Source: Legionella impletisoli (GTDB taxonomy: Bacteria > Pseudomonadota > Gammaproteobacteria > Legionellales > Legionellaceae). From it: a DNA stretch of 64,000 nt. Where the stretch lies: positions 62,001 through 126,000 of the forward strand of contig NZ_CAAAIA010000001.1 in assembly GCF_900639875.1 (NCBI RefSeq). Direction: 5' to 3'. The first letter of the stretch is position 1. Each line of letters begins with the position of its first letter. The notes under the pieces are model-generated. The model was not told where the DNA came from. It worked only from the letters and a program-made list of their open reading frames with translations, and ran no database searches. Of the stretch, positions 1 through 8,881 are shown one piece after another. The translations under genes were made by a program, and so were the position numbers.

Positions 1-195
1 GCTGGGGCTCTGGTCCAAGCACGTGTCAAACGCTTAGTATTTAGCTGCCGCGATATTAAGGCAGGGGCTTGTGGCTCAGTCTATAACTTAACCAATGGAC
101 TGGCATTGAACCATCGAATCCAGGTTGATGAAGGCATTTTACAAGTTGAATGCGCCTCTTTATTAAGCAATTTTTTTAAAGAAAAACGTGTTTAA
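1..195 (+). CDS. tadA: tRNA-specific adenosine deaminase TadA, C-terminal part (5' end outside window)
   Basis: Frame 1 from base 1 encodes 64 residues ending at a TAA at 193-195. The first residues, AGALVQARVKRLVFSCRDIKAG, less the last two, match the segment that follows the PCxxC zinc motif in TadA, and the later GSVYNL is also typical. TadA deaminates A34 to inosine in the anticodon of tRNA-Arg(ACG). The catalytic HAE motif and the zinc cysteines lie upstream of the window, so their integrity cannot be judged. The gene converges with glnD, and the 93 bases between them hold no clear terminator. Confidence 0.85.
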   Translation, partial: AGALVQARVKRLVFSCRDIKAGACGSVYNLTNGLALNHRIQVDEGILQVECASLLSNFFKEKRV

Positions 196-288
196 TGTAT
201 TTGCAAAGTGACATCCCCCTTCAGATTTCTATACCTGTAATCTTTCAAAATGCATCAACTGAATGATCTAGAGATTCCCTCGAGTATC

Positions 289-2868
289 TTATATTTTGGT
301 TAAAACATTCATTAATTTCTTTTTCAATATCGCTTGTTCTTCGATGCATAATGACTCGCCTTTATAATTACTGATATGAAACATATCTTCGACGCGTTCA
401 CCTGCGGTTGCAATTTTTGCGCTATGCAAATGAATGTTTTCTTTTAGAAACAACTGACTAATATGAGCTAATAATCCTGGTCGGTCTCCTGTGATTATGA
501 ACAGTTGGGTTAATCTTCGTTCTTTATCTTCATTGAAGTTAATCTCAGGCTTAATTTTAAAATGGGCTTGGATTCTTGAGAGTCTACGTGACGAAATGGC
601 AGGAAGACGGGCGTGGTCTGTTAGATTGTTTTGCAAATCATTTTTTATCTCAGAAATTCTTTGTTCATCTAAAATGGCTTGATTGCGTTCATCTAAGATA
701 ATATATGTGTCTAAGTCAAATTGATTATCGCAGGTTAAAATGGTGGCCTCTTGAATGGTAGCTTGATGATTATTTAAGGTGGTTGTAGTAATGGTAAAGC
801 GTTCATCACAGTGGGGCATGTAAATAAATACTTCGGTTCCTCCTTGACTGTGATGCGGCATAATCATAATGAGTGGAAATTGCTTGCTGGTAAGAATTCC
901 TTTTGTGTGTTGAGCAATGACCTTGGAAGACTCATGAAGAAAGTATTTTCCTTTAAAATTTCGCCATAGATTCAAGACCGCTTCTTCTTTCAAACCTTCA
1001 TTTTTTAGAATAGTGAGCGCTTTTGATCGCCTTTGTTCAATTAATACATGTTCATCAAGTAGTTTTTTTTCAGTAGTCATTGCATTCTTGGAAGCATAAT
1101 ACAATTCCTTAAGTAAAGAATCTTTCCAAGCATTCCATAAGTTAGGATTTGTGGCGCAGATGTCAGCAACCGTTAAGAGATATAAATAATCAAGATAATG
1201 CGCTTTAGGAAGTTGGTTGCAAAAGGTTGCTATCGTACGAGGATCATAAATGTCTTGACGTTGAGCGGTTTGAGACATCAATAAATGATTTTGTACTAAC
1301 CACACGAATAAGTCTGTCATAGGCTTATTGAGCCTATGGCGTTTTGCAAAATGTTGCGCTTCAATCGCTCCAAGATCGGAATGATCTCCTCCACGGCCTT
1401 TAGCAATATCATGAAACAATGCTGCAAGATAAAGAATCGTTTTATTTTCAATGGTATTAAATAATTGATGCGCTAGTTTGAAATGAACACTGTATTCCGA
1501 GTTATTAAAACGGCCAAGATTACGGATCACAAATAAGGTGTGCTGATCAACTGTATAAACATGGAATAAATCATATTGCATTTGACCCGTGACTACCCCA
1601 AATGGTTCTAGATAATAGCCAAGTACTCCATAACGACTCATTCGTTGTAGCGCATCAAATGGAGAGTAATTACTGGACAAAATGGCCAAGAACGTCTTTG
1701 TCACTTCTTTGTTTTTACAAAATGCTTTATCAATTAGATAAAGATGTTGTCGAATTAAGCGAATGGTATTGGCTCGAACACCTTCGATTTCAGGATGGTT
1801 GGCAAGCCAAAGAAAAATTTCCAACAAGGCTTGAGGACGATTTGAAAACACTTTGCTGTGTTTTACTTCAATATATTGGTTAGACAGTTGAAACCAGTCA
1901 TCTAACGGTGTGAGCGTTTGTTTTTGGTGATAAACAATGGTTTCAGAAAACCATTGGAGTAACATTTCATTTAATTCGCGGCTTCGTTTAATCACCTTAA
2001 AATAAGCTTTCATGAATTGTTCAATGGCGAGGGAATGCTCAGTATCAGAGTATCCAAATAATTTCGCGAGCTTAGATTGATAATCAAATAGCAAACGATC
2101 TTCTTTTTTATCAGCAAGAATATGAAGCGCGAAGCGAACGCGCCATAAAAAATGCTGACAATAAATTAGTTCTTCATACTCTTTGGGTGTGATAAATCCA
2201 AATCCAATACCGTCTGATAATTTTTTAATGCCAAAATGTCGCTTGCAGATATTAAAGAGCACTTGAATGTCACGAAGCCCTCCAGCGCCATTTTTGACAT
2301 TTGGTTCAAGGTTATAGGCGGTTTCTCCATACTTTTCATATCGAATTTGTTGTTCTTTTTCTTTGGCAAAAAAATAGTCGTGACTGGTCCAGATATGAAG
2401 TGGGTGGGTTTGATAAAATAACGCTTCTATAAAGGAACGACGGCCACATAATAATCGCATATCTAAGATGCTTGAAATAACGCTGACATCTTGACTGGCG
2501 AGTTTTGCGCATTCATCAACCGTTGTAATTTGATGGCTGATTTCAAGGCCGATATCCCAACAATCTTGAATAAATTGTTGTGCTTTTAAGAGTTGACGTT
2601 CCTCAACCGATTCAGTATGTAACAACAACAAATCAACATCGGAATAAAGCTGTAATTCGCGTCGACCATAGCTTCCTAAAGCGATTAGACAAAACTGATT
2701 TTCTTGATCAAAGAGGTGCTTTTGAAATAGGGGGATAATAAGTTCATCAATTCCTATGACTAGCTTGTTGGTGAGATTTACGATGTTTGTTTTTTTACTA
2801 AATTCCTGGCTTAGCTCATCCTTGAGCTTTTTTAAATTATTTTTTAAAACCCAGTTAGTGTTCTTCAT
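289..2868 (-). CDS. glnD: Bifunctional uridylyltransferase/uridylyl-removing enzyme GlnD
   Basis: 859 residues, close to the usual ~860-890 of GlnD, the sensor that uridylylates or deuridylylates PII proteins according to glutamine level. An N-terminal nucleotidyltransferase domain carries GSYGRRE at about residues 65-71 followed by SDVDLLLL (acidic pair D77/D79). A central HD domain has HDIAKGRGGDHSDLGA, the uridylyl-removing site. The C-terminus has two ACT-type domains, the last starting near LTQLFIITGDRPGLLAHISQ, which bind glutamine. Its start overlaps the end of map by 14 bases, so the two are probably co-transcribed as map-glnD, a conserved gammaproteobacterial pairing. Confidence 0.96.
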   Translation of the reverse strand: MKNTNWVLKNNLKKLKDELSQEFSKKTNIVNLTNKLVIGIDELIIPLFQKHLFDQENQFCLIALGSYGRRELQLYSDVDLLLLHTESVEERQLLKAQQFIQDCWDIGLEISHQITTVDECAKLASQDVSVISSILDMRLLCGRRSFIEALFYQTHPLHIWTSHDYFFAKEKEQQIRYEKYGETAYNLEPNVKNGAGGLRDIQVLFNICKRHFGIKKLSDGIGFGFITPKEYEELIYCQHFLWRVRFALHILADKKEDRLLFDYQSKLAKLFGYSDTEHSLAIEQFMKAYFKVIKRSRELNEMLLQWFSETIVYHQKQTLTPLDDWFQLSNQYIEVKHSKVFSNRPQALLEIFLWLANHPEIEGVRANTIRLIRQHLYLIDKAFCKNKEVTKTFLAILSSNYSPFDALQRMSRYGVLGYYLEPFGVVTGQMQYDLFHVYTVDQHTLFVIRNLGRFNNSEYSVHFKLAHQLFNTIENKTILYLAALFHDIAKGRGGDHSDLGAIEAQHFAKRHRLNKPMTDLFVWLVQNHLLMSQTAQRQDIYDPRTIATFCNQLPKAHYLDYLYLLTVADICATNPNLWNAWKDSLLKELYYASKNAMTTEKKLLDEHVLIEQRRSKALTILKNEGLKEEAVLNLWRNFKGKYFLHESSKVIAQHTKGILTSKQFPLIMIMPHHSQGGTEVFIYMPHCDERFTITTTTLNNHQATIQEATILTCDNQFDLDTYIILDERNQAILDEQRISEIKNDLQNNLTDHARLPAISSRRLSRIQAHFKIKPEINFNEDKERRLTQLFIITGDRPGLLAHISQLFLKENIHLHSAKIATAGERVEDMFHISNYKGESLCIEEQAILKKKLMNVLTKI

Positions 2869-3619
2869 TTCTTAGCGTTAAAATTTCCACCCCATCATCC
2901 GTGACTAATAAGGTATGTTCCCATTGAGCAGACAAACTATGATCCTTAGTCACAACGGTCCATTGATCAGGTAATAATCGTGTCTGGGGTTTACCAACAT
3001 TGACCATAGGTTCAATCGTGAACGTCATCCCTTGGCGTAATATTTCACCTGTACCGGGTGTGCCATAATGTAACACTTGTGGATCCTCATGGAAAATACG
3101 ACCAATTCCGTGCCCACAATATTCACGAACAACAGAACATCGATTTTGTTCAGCATGTTTTTGAATGGCATGACCAATATCTCCTAACCGAGTACCAGGT
3201 TTAACCATTTCTATCCCAATATATAAACACTCTCGCGCAACATTCACTACATGAGTGGCTTTGATGGATGGTTCCCCCACGAAAAACATCTTGCTGGTAT
3301 CCCCGTGATATCCATCTTTAATTACGGTGACATCAATATTAATAATATCACCATTTTTTAAAACCCGTTTACCTGGGATCCCATGACATACAACGTGGTT
3401 AATTGAAGTGCAAATGGATTTAGGAAATCCGTTGTAATTTAGCGGAGCAGGGATAGCTTGTTGCTCATTCACAATATAATTATGGCAAATGGAATTTAAT
3501 TCATCGGTTGTAATGCCTTCTTGTACATGAGGCCCTATCATTTCGAGCACTTCAGCAGCAAGGCGCCCGGCAACGCGCATTTTTTCAATTTCATCGGGGG
3601 TCTTAATGGTTACAGCCAT
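2855..3619 (-). CDS. map: Type I methionine aminopeptidase
   Basis: 254 residues, normal for bacterial type Ia enzymes that remove the initiator methionine from nascent cytosolic proteins. The dinuclear metal ligands are all visible: D96 and D107 in INIDVTVIKDGYHGDTS, H170 in EYCGHGIG, E203 in FTIEPMVN and E234 in QWEHTLLV; the substrate-side H79 is in VVCHGIPG. It lies upstream of glnD on the same strand and, across the spy-like gene, is divergent from rpsB; map divergent from rpsB is the common gammaproteobacterial order, here with one gene inserted. Confidence 0.97.
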   Translation of the reverse strand: MAVTIKTPDEIEKMRVAGRLAAEVLEMIGPHVQEGITTDELNSICHNYIVNEQQAIPAPLNYNGFPKSICTSINHVVCHGIPGKRVLKNGDIINIDVTVIKDGYHGDTSKMFFVGEPSIKATHVVNVARECLYIGIEMVKPGTRLGDIGHAIQKHAEQNRCSVVREYCGHGIGRIFHEDPQVLHYGTPGTGEILRQGMTFTIEPMVNVGKPQTRLLPDQWTVVTKDHSLSAQWEHTLLVTDDGVEILTLRNEEH

Positions 3620-3753
3620 TGTGTCTTATCCAAAATATTTCATATAAAAAAATAATTTCGCACATGATTTAATTATGGGGCGAATGTTTCTTATTGCGAA
3701 TAATTAATCAAATTATTTAATGTTAACATAGTAATTTATCAAACCTAAATAAA

Positions 3754-3798
3754 AACGCCGACGATGAGTCATGCTTTTTGATGGTCAAGGTCGGCGTT
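3754..3798 (-). terminator. Rho-independent terminator of the Spy-like gene
   Basis: AACGCCGAC (3754-3762) and GTCGGCGTT (3790-3798) form a perfect 9-bp stem with a 27-base loop. Read on the minus strand the stem is followed by TTTTTATTT, so it would end transcripts of the gene at 3860-4357. The loop is larger than usual. Confidence 0.6.
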
Positions 3799-3859
3799 AG
3801 CACTCTAGAATTGGAAAATTAGTATTCCAACTTAAAAAAGTGTAGCTATTCTAGATCAA

Positions 3860-4357
3860 TTAGTCGTCATCATCCATTGCATCGACAGAATTGTCATTTT
3901 GATTTTGCATTTTTTTCATGGCATCCATTCGTTTTTGCTGCCACTTGTCCATCATATTTTCAAATTTTTGTTTTTGTTCAGCGTTCAAAACATTATAAAT
4001 TTTATTTTTGGTTTCTACCATGAGTCGAACTTTTTCAGCGTATATCTCTTTTTTCTTATTGACTAGCTCGTCAACTTTGCTTTCATCAAGTTTATCGGCC
4101 GTGATTAAGTCATGAAACTGCTTTTTTAGTGCCATTTTTTGCTCGTGAAGTTGCATCATTTGTTTTTTTGCATCTTCTTTAATGGCATCAATTTGTTTTT
4201 TTTGATCAGCGGTCAAGTTAAGACCTTGGGTTAATTTTTTCATATGCTCCATACGCTTACAGGGGCACTCACCTTTCATTTCACTTTCTGCAAACGTCAT
4301 GGGACTAAAAGAAAGCGTTAATGTTAACACGGATAATAAAATAAGCGATTTTTTCAT
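3860..4357 (-). CDS. Spy/CpxP-family periplasmic protein
   Basis: 165 residues starting with a signal peptide (lysines at 2-3, hydrophobic core to about residue 20, cleavage near TFA-ES). The mature part is helical, rich in K, M and Q, and contains LTADQKKQI near residue 52 and LNAEQKQKF near 128, both variants of the LTxxQ motif that defines the Spy/CpxP family. It ends in a short acidic DDD tail. Family members are periplasmic ATP-independent chaperones or envelope-stress modulators. A CPCK pair just after the signal peptide is unusual. It has its own terminator and is divergent from rpsB. The exact partner cannot be told from sequence. Confidence 0.75.
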   Translation of the reverse strand: MKKSLILLSVLTLTLSFSPMTFAESEMKGECPCKRMEHMKKLTQGLNLTADQKKQIDAIKEDAKKQMMQLHEQKMALKKQFHDLITADKLDESKVDELVNKKKEIYAEKVRLMVETKNKIYNVLNAEQKQKFENMMDKWQQKRMDAMKKMQNQNDNSVDAMDDDD

Positions 4358-4539
4358 GTCTAAGTTCCTTATTGTGTGATTAGTTCCTATATACCCGTTA
4401 GTAGTATAGACCTTAATTTTTATTTGCCAAGATGGGTTTCATAAAAACATATGTCTTGCAGACTTATTGAACACGAAGTTTCTGCTGGGTTGACTTTTAT
4501 TTGAAGTAACATGTACGTAAATTTTATTCTAAAAACAAA

Positions 4540-4568
4540 TTGCTGCGTCAAATTGAATGTGTTATTAT
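4540..4568 (+). promoter_or_regulatory. Predicted sigma-70 promoter of rpsB
   Basis: TTGCTG (4540-4545), a 17-base spacer, and TATTAT (4563-4568). Transcription would start near 4575, giving a ~110-base leader before the rpsB ATG. Confidence 0.6.
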
Positions 4569-4601
4569 TCACGCGCTTTTAACGACACACACGTTTCGGC
4601 A

Positions 4602-4667
4602 CATACGGTAGGGTCCTAATGTGATTTAATTATGCCATTAGGTTCCGTATGGGAAGCGTGGAGGCTT
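4602..4667 (+). promoter_or_regulatory. rpsB leader: structured S2-autoregulatory type element
   Basis: Two nested perfect stems: CATACGG (4602-4608) with CCGTATG (4645-4651), and inside it CCTAATG (4615-4621) with CATTAGG (4636-4642). A small third hairpin AAGC/GCTT (4654-4667) follows immediately before the ribosome-binding site GGAG (4674-4677). Gammaproteobacterial rpsB leaders are known to fold into a conserved structure through which S2 represses rpsB and tsf translation; the position and layout here fit that class. Binding by S2 is inferred. Confidence 0.6.
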
Positions 4668-4683
4668 AACCCTGGAGAAATTT

Positions 4684-5601
4684 ATGAATGTTAGTATGCG
4701 TGAACTTTTAGAAGCCGGCGCCCATTTTGGTCACCGCACCCGTTTCTGGAATCCCAAAATGGCCAATTTTATTTTTGGTTCTCGAAACAAAATCCACATT
4801 ATTAATCTTGAAAAGACTATTCCTTTGCTCAATGATGCCATGAATTTTGCTGGTAGATTAGCTGCCAATAAAGCAAAGATCTTATTTGTTGGCACGAAGC
4901 GTGCTGCGCAAGAAAGCGTTCGCGAGCATGCATCGCGTTGTGGTATGCCCTATGTTGACCATCGCTGGTTGGGTGGAATGTTGACTAACTACAAAACGGT
5001 TCGTCAATCCATATTTCGTTTGAAAGAACTACAAAAAATGCGTGATGAAGGTGCGTTTGAACATATGATCAAAAAAGAAGCCTTAATGTTATCACGCGAG
5101 CTTGAAAAATTAGAGCGTAGTTTGGGCGGTATTCAAGATATGGGTGGGTTGCCTGATGCGCTGTTTGTTGTGGATGTTGGTTTTGAAAACATTGCGGTGG
5201 AAGAAGCGCGCCGTTTAAAGATTCCTGTCATTGGTGTCGTGGATACCAATAATGATCCTGATAATGTAGATTACATTATTCCTGCAAATGATGATTCAAT
5301 GCGTGCCGTTGAAATCTACGTTCGTTGCATAGCGGATGCCATTATTGATGCCAAACGTGGTAATACCGTTGGTGGAGTCTCGGATGCTGAGTTTGTTGAA
5401 GTAACTTCAGAAACAGAAGCTAAATCAAGCAAAGCTGCAAAAAAAGCGGAAGAGCCCAAAAAAGCCAAGGAATCTAAAAAGGAAAAAGAAGTAGAAGAGC
5501 CTAAAAAAGCTAAGGAAGCTTCTAAATCTGAAGAGTCTAATGAGCCTAAAAAGGCTAAGTCAGCTAAAGAAACTGAAAAAACTGAAAAGAAAAGCAAATA
5601 A
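4684..5601 (+). CDS. rpsB: 30S ribosomal protein S2 with Lys/Glu-rich C-terminal extension
   Basis: 305 residues; the first ~240 are a complete S2 ([20 protein letters not shown] at the start, [10 protein letters not shown] in the middle, [19 protein letters not shown] near 195). From about residue 243 a 63-residue low-complexity tail rich in K, E, A and S follows, with three near-repeats of EPKKAK. E. coli S2 is 241 residues, so the tail is an addition. S2 joins late in 30S assembly and helps recruit S1. Start chosen at the ATG 6 bases after GGAG. It heads an rpsB-tsf-pyrH-frr cluster, with a hairpin between rpsB and tsf. Confidence 0.97.
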   Translation: MNVSMRELLEAGAHFGHRTRFWNPKMANFIFGSRNKIHIINLEKTIPLLNDAMNFAGRLAANKAKILFVGTKRAAQESVREHASRCGMPYVDHRWLGGMLTNYKTVRQSIFRLKELQKMRDEGAFEHMIKKEALMLSRELEKLERSLGGIQDMGGLPDALFVVDVGFENIAVEEARRLKIPVIGVVDTNNDPDNVDYIIPANDDSMRAVEIYVRCIADAIIDAKRGNTVGGVSDAEFVEVTSETEAKSSKAAKKAEEPKKAKESKKEKEVEEPKKAKEASKSEESNEPKKAKSAKETEKTEKKSK

Positions 5602-5624
5602 GCATTTTTTCGATTCAATCAATC

Positions 5625-5653
5625 AAAAGGGGGTATTTTTTAATACCCCTTTT
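5625..5653 (+). terminator. Intergenic terminator/attenuator between rpsB and tsf
   Basis: AAAAGGGGGTATT and AATACCCCTTTT form a 12-bp stem (one G bulged) with a 4-base loop, and the 3' arm itself ends in T4. It would reduce read-through from rpsB; tsf has its own candidate promoter just downstream. Confidence 0.65.
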
Positions 5654-5671
5654 ACCATGCCTCTCTTATAT

Positions 5672-5701
5672 TTGAGTGGCAAACTGGAATGGTGCTATAC
5701 T
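5672..5701 (+). promoter_or_regulatory. Predicted sigma-70 promoter of tsf
   Basis: TTGAGT (5672-5677), 18-base spacer, TATACT (5696-5701). Transcription would start near 5708, leaving a ~155-base leader that contains a palindrome at 5754-5773 and a hairpin CCTGAA (5814-5819)/TTCAGG (5827-5832). Confidence 0.45.
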
Positions 5702-5753
5702 TCGCAGCGGTTAGCTTGCGGTTTTTAACTGGACCCCAGTTTCGCGAAGTACA

Positions 5754-5773
5754 TATACTTCGCACGAAGTATA
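5754..5773. repeat. Perfect palindrome in the tsf leader
   Basis: TATACTTCG-CA-CGAAGTATA: two 9-base arms around a 2-base centre. A related TTCGCGAAGTA half lies just upstream at about 5741-5751. It sits in the predicted tsf leader, so it could be an operator or an RNA hairpin. Confidence 0.5.
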
Positions 5774-5864
5774 TAACTATCTCACAGAGTCTTGCACCGT
5801 TTACGGCATAATTCCTGAAGCATTATTTCAGGTATTCAAATTAATTTTGTACGGAGAAACCAAT

Positions 5865-6746
5865 ATGTCTATTGATGCTTCATTAGTAAAAAAGCTACGT
5901 GAAATTACTGGCGCTGGAATGATGGAGTGCAAAAAGTTTCTGGTGATGGCGAATGGCGATATCGACGAAGCAATTAAAGAAATGCGTAAAGCAGGTAGTG
6001 CAAAAGCCGACAAAAAAGCTGATCGAATTGCTGCGGAAGGAATCATTATGATTTCCAAATCAGAGGATTTAAAAAGAGCGGTAATGCTCGAGTTAAATAG
6101 CGAAACTGATTTCGTTGCACGGGATGATAATTTTACTTCATTTGCAAACCGAGTTGCAGAAACAGCTTTACAATCAAATGCAGCTGACGTTGTTGAACTT
6201 TCCTCTCAAACACTTAAAGGCGGTAATAATACTGTAGAAGAGGCCAGACAAGAACTGGTTGCTAAAATTGGGGAAAATATCAAGGTTCGTCGCCTGGTAC
6301 AAAAGGAATGTGAGGGGGTAATTGGTTCTTATTTGCATGGCACTAAAATTGGTGTGTTAGTTGCAATGAAAAATGCTGATGAATCGTTAGCTAAAGATAT
6401 AGCAATGCATATAGCGGCTAGCCGGCCTATAGTAGTTAACCGTGAACAAGTACCTGCTGATGCAATTGAGAACGAGCGTGAAATCTTTACCGCGCAAGCA
6501 CGTGAAAGCGGAAAACCGCAAGAAATTATTGATAAAATGATTGAGGGGCGTATTAGCAAGTTTGTTGATGAAGTGAGCTTGGCCGGTCAACCTTTTGTCA
6601 AAGATCCAAATAAAAAAGTAGGACAACTCTTAAAAGAGAAAAATGCTGAGGTGATTTCATTTGTTCGTTATGAAGTGGGTGAAGGCATTGAGAAAAAAGA
6701 AGATAACTTTGTTGCAGAAGTTATGGCTCAGGTTCGCGAACAATGA
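5865..6746 (+). CDS. tsf: Elongation factor Ts
   Basis: 293 residues. The N-terminal UBA-like region ([19 protein letters not shown]) and the [10 protein letters not shown] motif that contacts EF-Tu are intact. EF-Ts is the guanine-nucleotide exchange factor for EF-Tu. An in-frame TTG at 5847 would add six residues, but the ATG at 5865 has GGAG eight bases upstream and gives the usual N-terminus, so it was preferred. The stop overlaps the pyrH start as ATGA, indicating translational coupling. Confidence 0.97.
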   Translation: MSIDASLVKKLREITGAGMMECKKFLVMANGDIDEAIKEMRKAGSAKADKKADRIAAEGIIMISKSEDLKRAVMLELNSETDFVARDDNFTSFANRVAETALQSNAADVVELSSQTLKGGNNTVEEARQELVAKIGENIKVRRLVQKECEGVIGSYLHGTKIGVLVAMKNADESLAKDIAMHIAASRPIVVNREQVPADAIENEREIFTAQARESGKPQEIIDKMIEGRISKFVDEVSLAGQPFVKDPNKKVGQLLKEKNAEVISFVRYEVGEGIEKKEDNFVAEVMAQVREQ

Positions 6747-7486
6747 TAAGTCCCAACCAAACAAAACTAAAGTATAAGCGTATCGTTCTTAAGTGCAGCG
6801 GCGAAGCCTTAATGGGCGATTCGCAATTTGGCATTGACCCAGCCGTTTTGGATCGAATCGCAAAGGATGTTGCCGAGCTTGTTCAAATGGGGGTTGAAGT
6901 TGGTTTGGTTATTGGTGGTGGAAATCTTTTTCGCGGCAAAGCGTTATCCGAAGCAGGATTGGGGCGCGTAACAGGTGATCACATGGGCATGTTGGCCACG
7001 GTGATGAATGCGCTCGCTCTTCGTGATGCATTGGAGCGTATCGATCTGCCAGCCAGAATTATGTCTGCCATACCGATGTTAGGTGTTGTTGACCCTTATC
7101 ATCGTCGAAAAGCAATCACAAATTTACGAAACGGGCAGGTGGTTATTTTTGCTGCTGGAACTGGAAATCCTTTTTTCACGACCGATTCGGCTGCTTGTTT
7201 AAGGGCTATTGAAGTTGGCGCTGATGTCGTACTTAAAGCCACAAAAGTGGATGGCGTCTACTCAGCAGATCCCGTAAAAAATTCGGATGCGGTTCGGTAT
7301 GATTTCTTAACTTATCGTGAAGTGTTAAGTCAGGGATTACAAGTCATGGATTTAACGGCGATTTGCTTGTGCCAGGATCACAATATGCCCTTGCAAGTGT
7401 TTAATATGTTTGAGCCTAATGCATTAAAACGAATCGTAACGGGTGAGCGCGTAGGAACCATTATAGGAGCAAAGCATGATCAATGA
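6743..7486 (+). CDS. pyrH: UMP kinase
   Basis: 247 residues of the amino-acid-kinase fold. KCSGEALMG near residue 17 and [10 protein letters not shown] near residue 57 are the phosphate-binding loops; [13 protein letters not shown] near residue 139 is the UMP-binding stretch. It phosphorylates UMP to UDP with ATP in pyrimidine synthesis. It overlaps tsf by 4 bases and frr by 11, so it is part of one transcript with both. Confidence 0.97.
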   Translation: MISPNQTKLKYKRIVLKCSGEALMGDSQFGIDPAVLDRIAKDVAELVQMGVEVGLVIGGGNLFRGKALSEAGLGRVTGDHMGMLATVMNALALRDALERIDLPARIMSAIPMLGVVDPYHRRKAITNLRNGQVVIFAAGTGNPFFTTDSAACLRAIEVGADVVLKATKVDGVYSADPVKNSDAVRYDFLTYREVLSQGLQVMDLTAICLCQDHNMPLQVFNMFEPNALKRIVTGERVGTIIGAKHDQ

Positions 7487-8033
7487 TATCAAGCAAGATG
7501 CTGAGAAGCGCATGGCAAAATCTGTGGAGTCACTAGGCCATGAATTCATCAAAATCAGAACAGGACGCGCTAACGCCAGCCTGCTCGATCACGTTCAAGT
7601 TGATTATTACGGTTCACTGACCCCACTGAACCAAGTAGCTAATGTTACTTTAAGTGATCCTCGTACGCTCTTAGTTACACCATGGGATAAAAGCATGGTT
7701 CAAGCGGTTGAAAAAGCGATTTTAACATCCGATCTTGGTTTAAATCCGGCTACAGCAGGTACATCAATACGTGTTCCTATGCCTCCTTTAACCGAAGAAC
7801 GTCGTAAAGAAATGATTCGTGTAGTACGTGGCGAAGCTGAGCAAGCGCGTGTTTCTATTCGCAATATTCGTCGTGATGCGAATAACCAGCTTAAAGAATT
7901 AGTTAAAGAAAAAGAAATATCAGAAGATGATGAGCGACGTGCAAATGAAGTGATTCAAAAACTAACTGATAAGTATATTGCTCAAATTGATTCATTACTG
8001 GTTGAAAAAGAAAAAGATCTAATGGAAGTCTAA
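7476..8033 (+). CDS. frr: Ribosome recycling factor
   Basis: 185 residues, the standard size. Typical features include [11 protein letters not shown] near residue 24, the [15 protein letters not shown] segment of the beta domain, and the long helical C-terminus with [20 protein letters not shown]. With EF-G it splits post-termination ribosomes. It ends the cluster; uppS-cdsA, which follow frr in many gammaproteobacteria, are not here, and the next gene converges from the other strand. Confidence 0.97.
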   Translation: MINDIKQDAEKRMAKSVESLGHEFIKIRTGRANASLLDHVQVDYYGSLTPLNQVANVTLSDPRTLLVTPWDKSMVQAVEKAILTSDLGLNPATAGTSIRVPMPPLTEERRKEMIRVVRGEAEQARVSIRNIRRDANNQLKELVKEKEISEDDERRANEVIQKLTDKYIAQIDSLLVEKEKDLMEV

Positions 8034-8143
8034 AGATCATTTGACCTAGGATCATATTATCTGAGGCGATTTTTAAGACAAAACTCTTTTACTTCTTGCG
8101 GCGTGGTTGCTTATATATAACATATAGGCCCTGCCGCGGGTTA

Positions 8144-8881
8144 TCATTCTGCGATATATCCCCATCTTGTGTCCCAAAATAATCGATGATGCTTATGGTA
8201 CGTCAATATTATATTTTTTAAAGTATCAATGGAGCGATCATTCGCTGCTAAAACGACAATGTTTGCAGAATTTTTTATTGGAAAAGAGACGATTGCAGGA
8301 TGAAATAGCGCTTTTAATTTGACAAAGATAGACCTTTGTTGTCCTGGATTGGCTATATTAATCGCTAGGATCCCTTGAGAAGTAAGTTGCCGGACACAGT
8401 GAATAAAAAAAGCTTCTGTATTGCAGGACTCCGGGAATGCTTGCTCATCGAATAAATCAATCAGCACATGATCATATTGGTGAGTGTCTTTCTGAATAAA
8501 AGACTCTGCGGGCTCATAATAAATCGTTGTATTCGAAATCGTATCCGCCATAAAAAAACGCTTAGCCACATCAATAACTTCTTGATTACACTCAATAATA
8601 TCCAGCCAACTCGTCTGTAAATGAGGTTGAAGATAATGGGCAGCACCAGCTCCTCCAAGTCCCAAAAGACAGGTTTTTCCAGGTTTTGACCTCACGGCAA
8701 GTGTTAAAGGAACAAGATAATCAAGCATAGGGCGCTCGGGATGGTACCGATTTAATAATGTTTGTATGGGGCGTGTACTAAACGTTAGCCAACGATAAAT
8801 TAAATTTTGATACACCCGAATACCTGAGTTTGACTCATAGATACAATGTTTAAAATACGTTTTAAGCTGAATGGTTCTCAT
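8144..8881 (-). CDS. Spermidine-synthase-like SAM-dependent methyltransferase-fold protein
   Basis: 245 residues with a Rossmann SAM/dcSAM-binding core: [15 protein letters not shown] near residue 70 (motif I), [16 protein letters not shown] near 95, and [15 protein letters not shown] near 137, the pattern of spermidine-synthase-like proteins. The N-terminal ~60 residues replace the beta-barrel of true SpeE and look divergent, so polyamine synthesis is not assured. Its start overlaps astB by 4 bases, placing it last in the AST operon. A role linked to arginine-derived metabolites is inference from context. Confidence 0.7.
   Translation of the reverse strand: MRTIQLKTYFKHCIYESNSGIRVYQNLIYRWLTFSTRPIQTLLNRYHPERPMLDYLVPLTLAVRSKPGKTCLLGLGGAGAAHYLQPHLQTSWLDIIECNQEVIDVAKRFFMADTISNTTIYYEPAESFIQKDTHQYDHVLIDLFDEQAFPESCNTEAFFIHCVRQLTSQGILAINIANPGQQRSIFVKLKALFHPAIVSFPIKNSANIVVLAANDRSIDTLKNIILTYHKHHRLFWDTRWGYIAE

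Noticed and set aside
5754-5773. loxP-like look of the ATACTTCG/CGAAGTAT palindrome
   Set aside because: The arms differ from loxP in length and spacing (2-base centre, not 8) and no recombinase gene is nearby.
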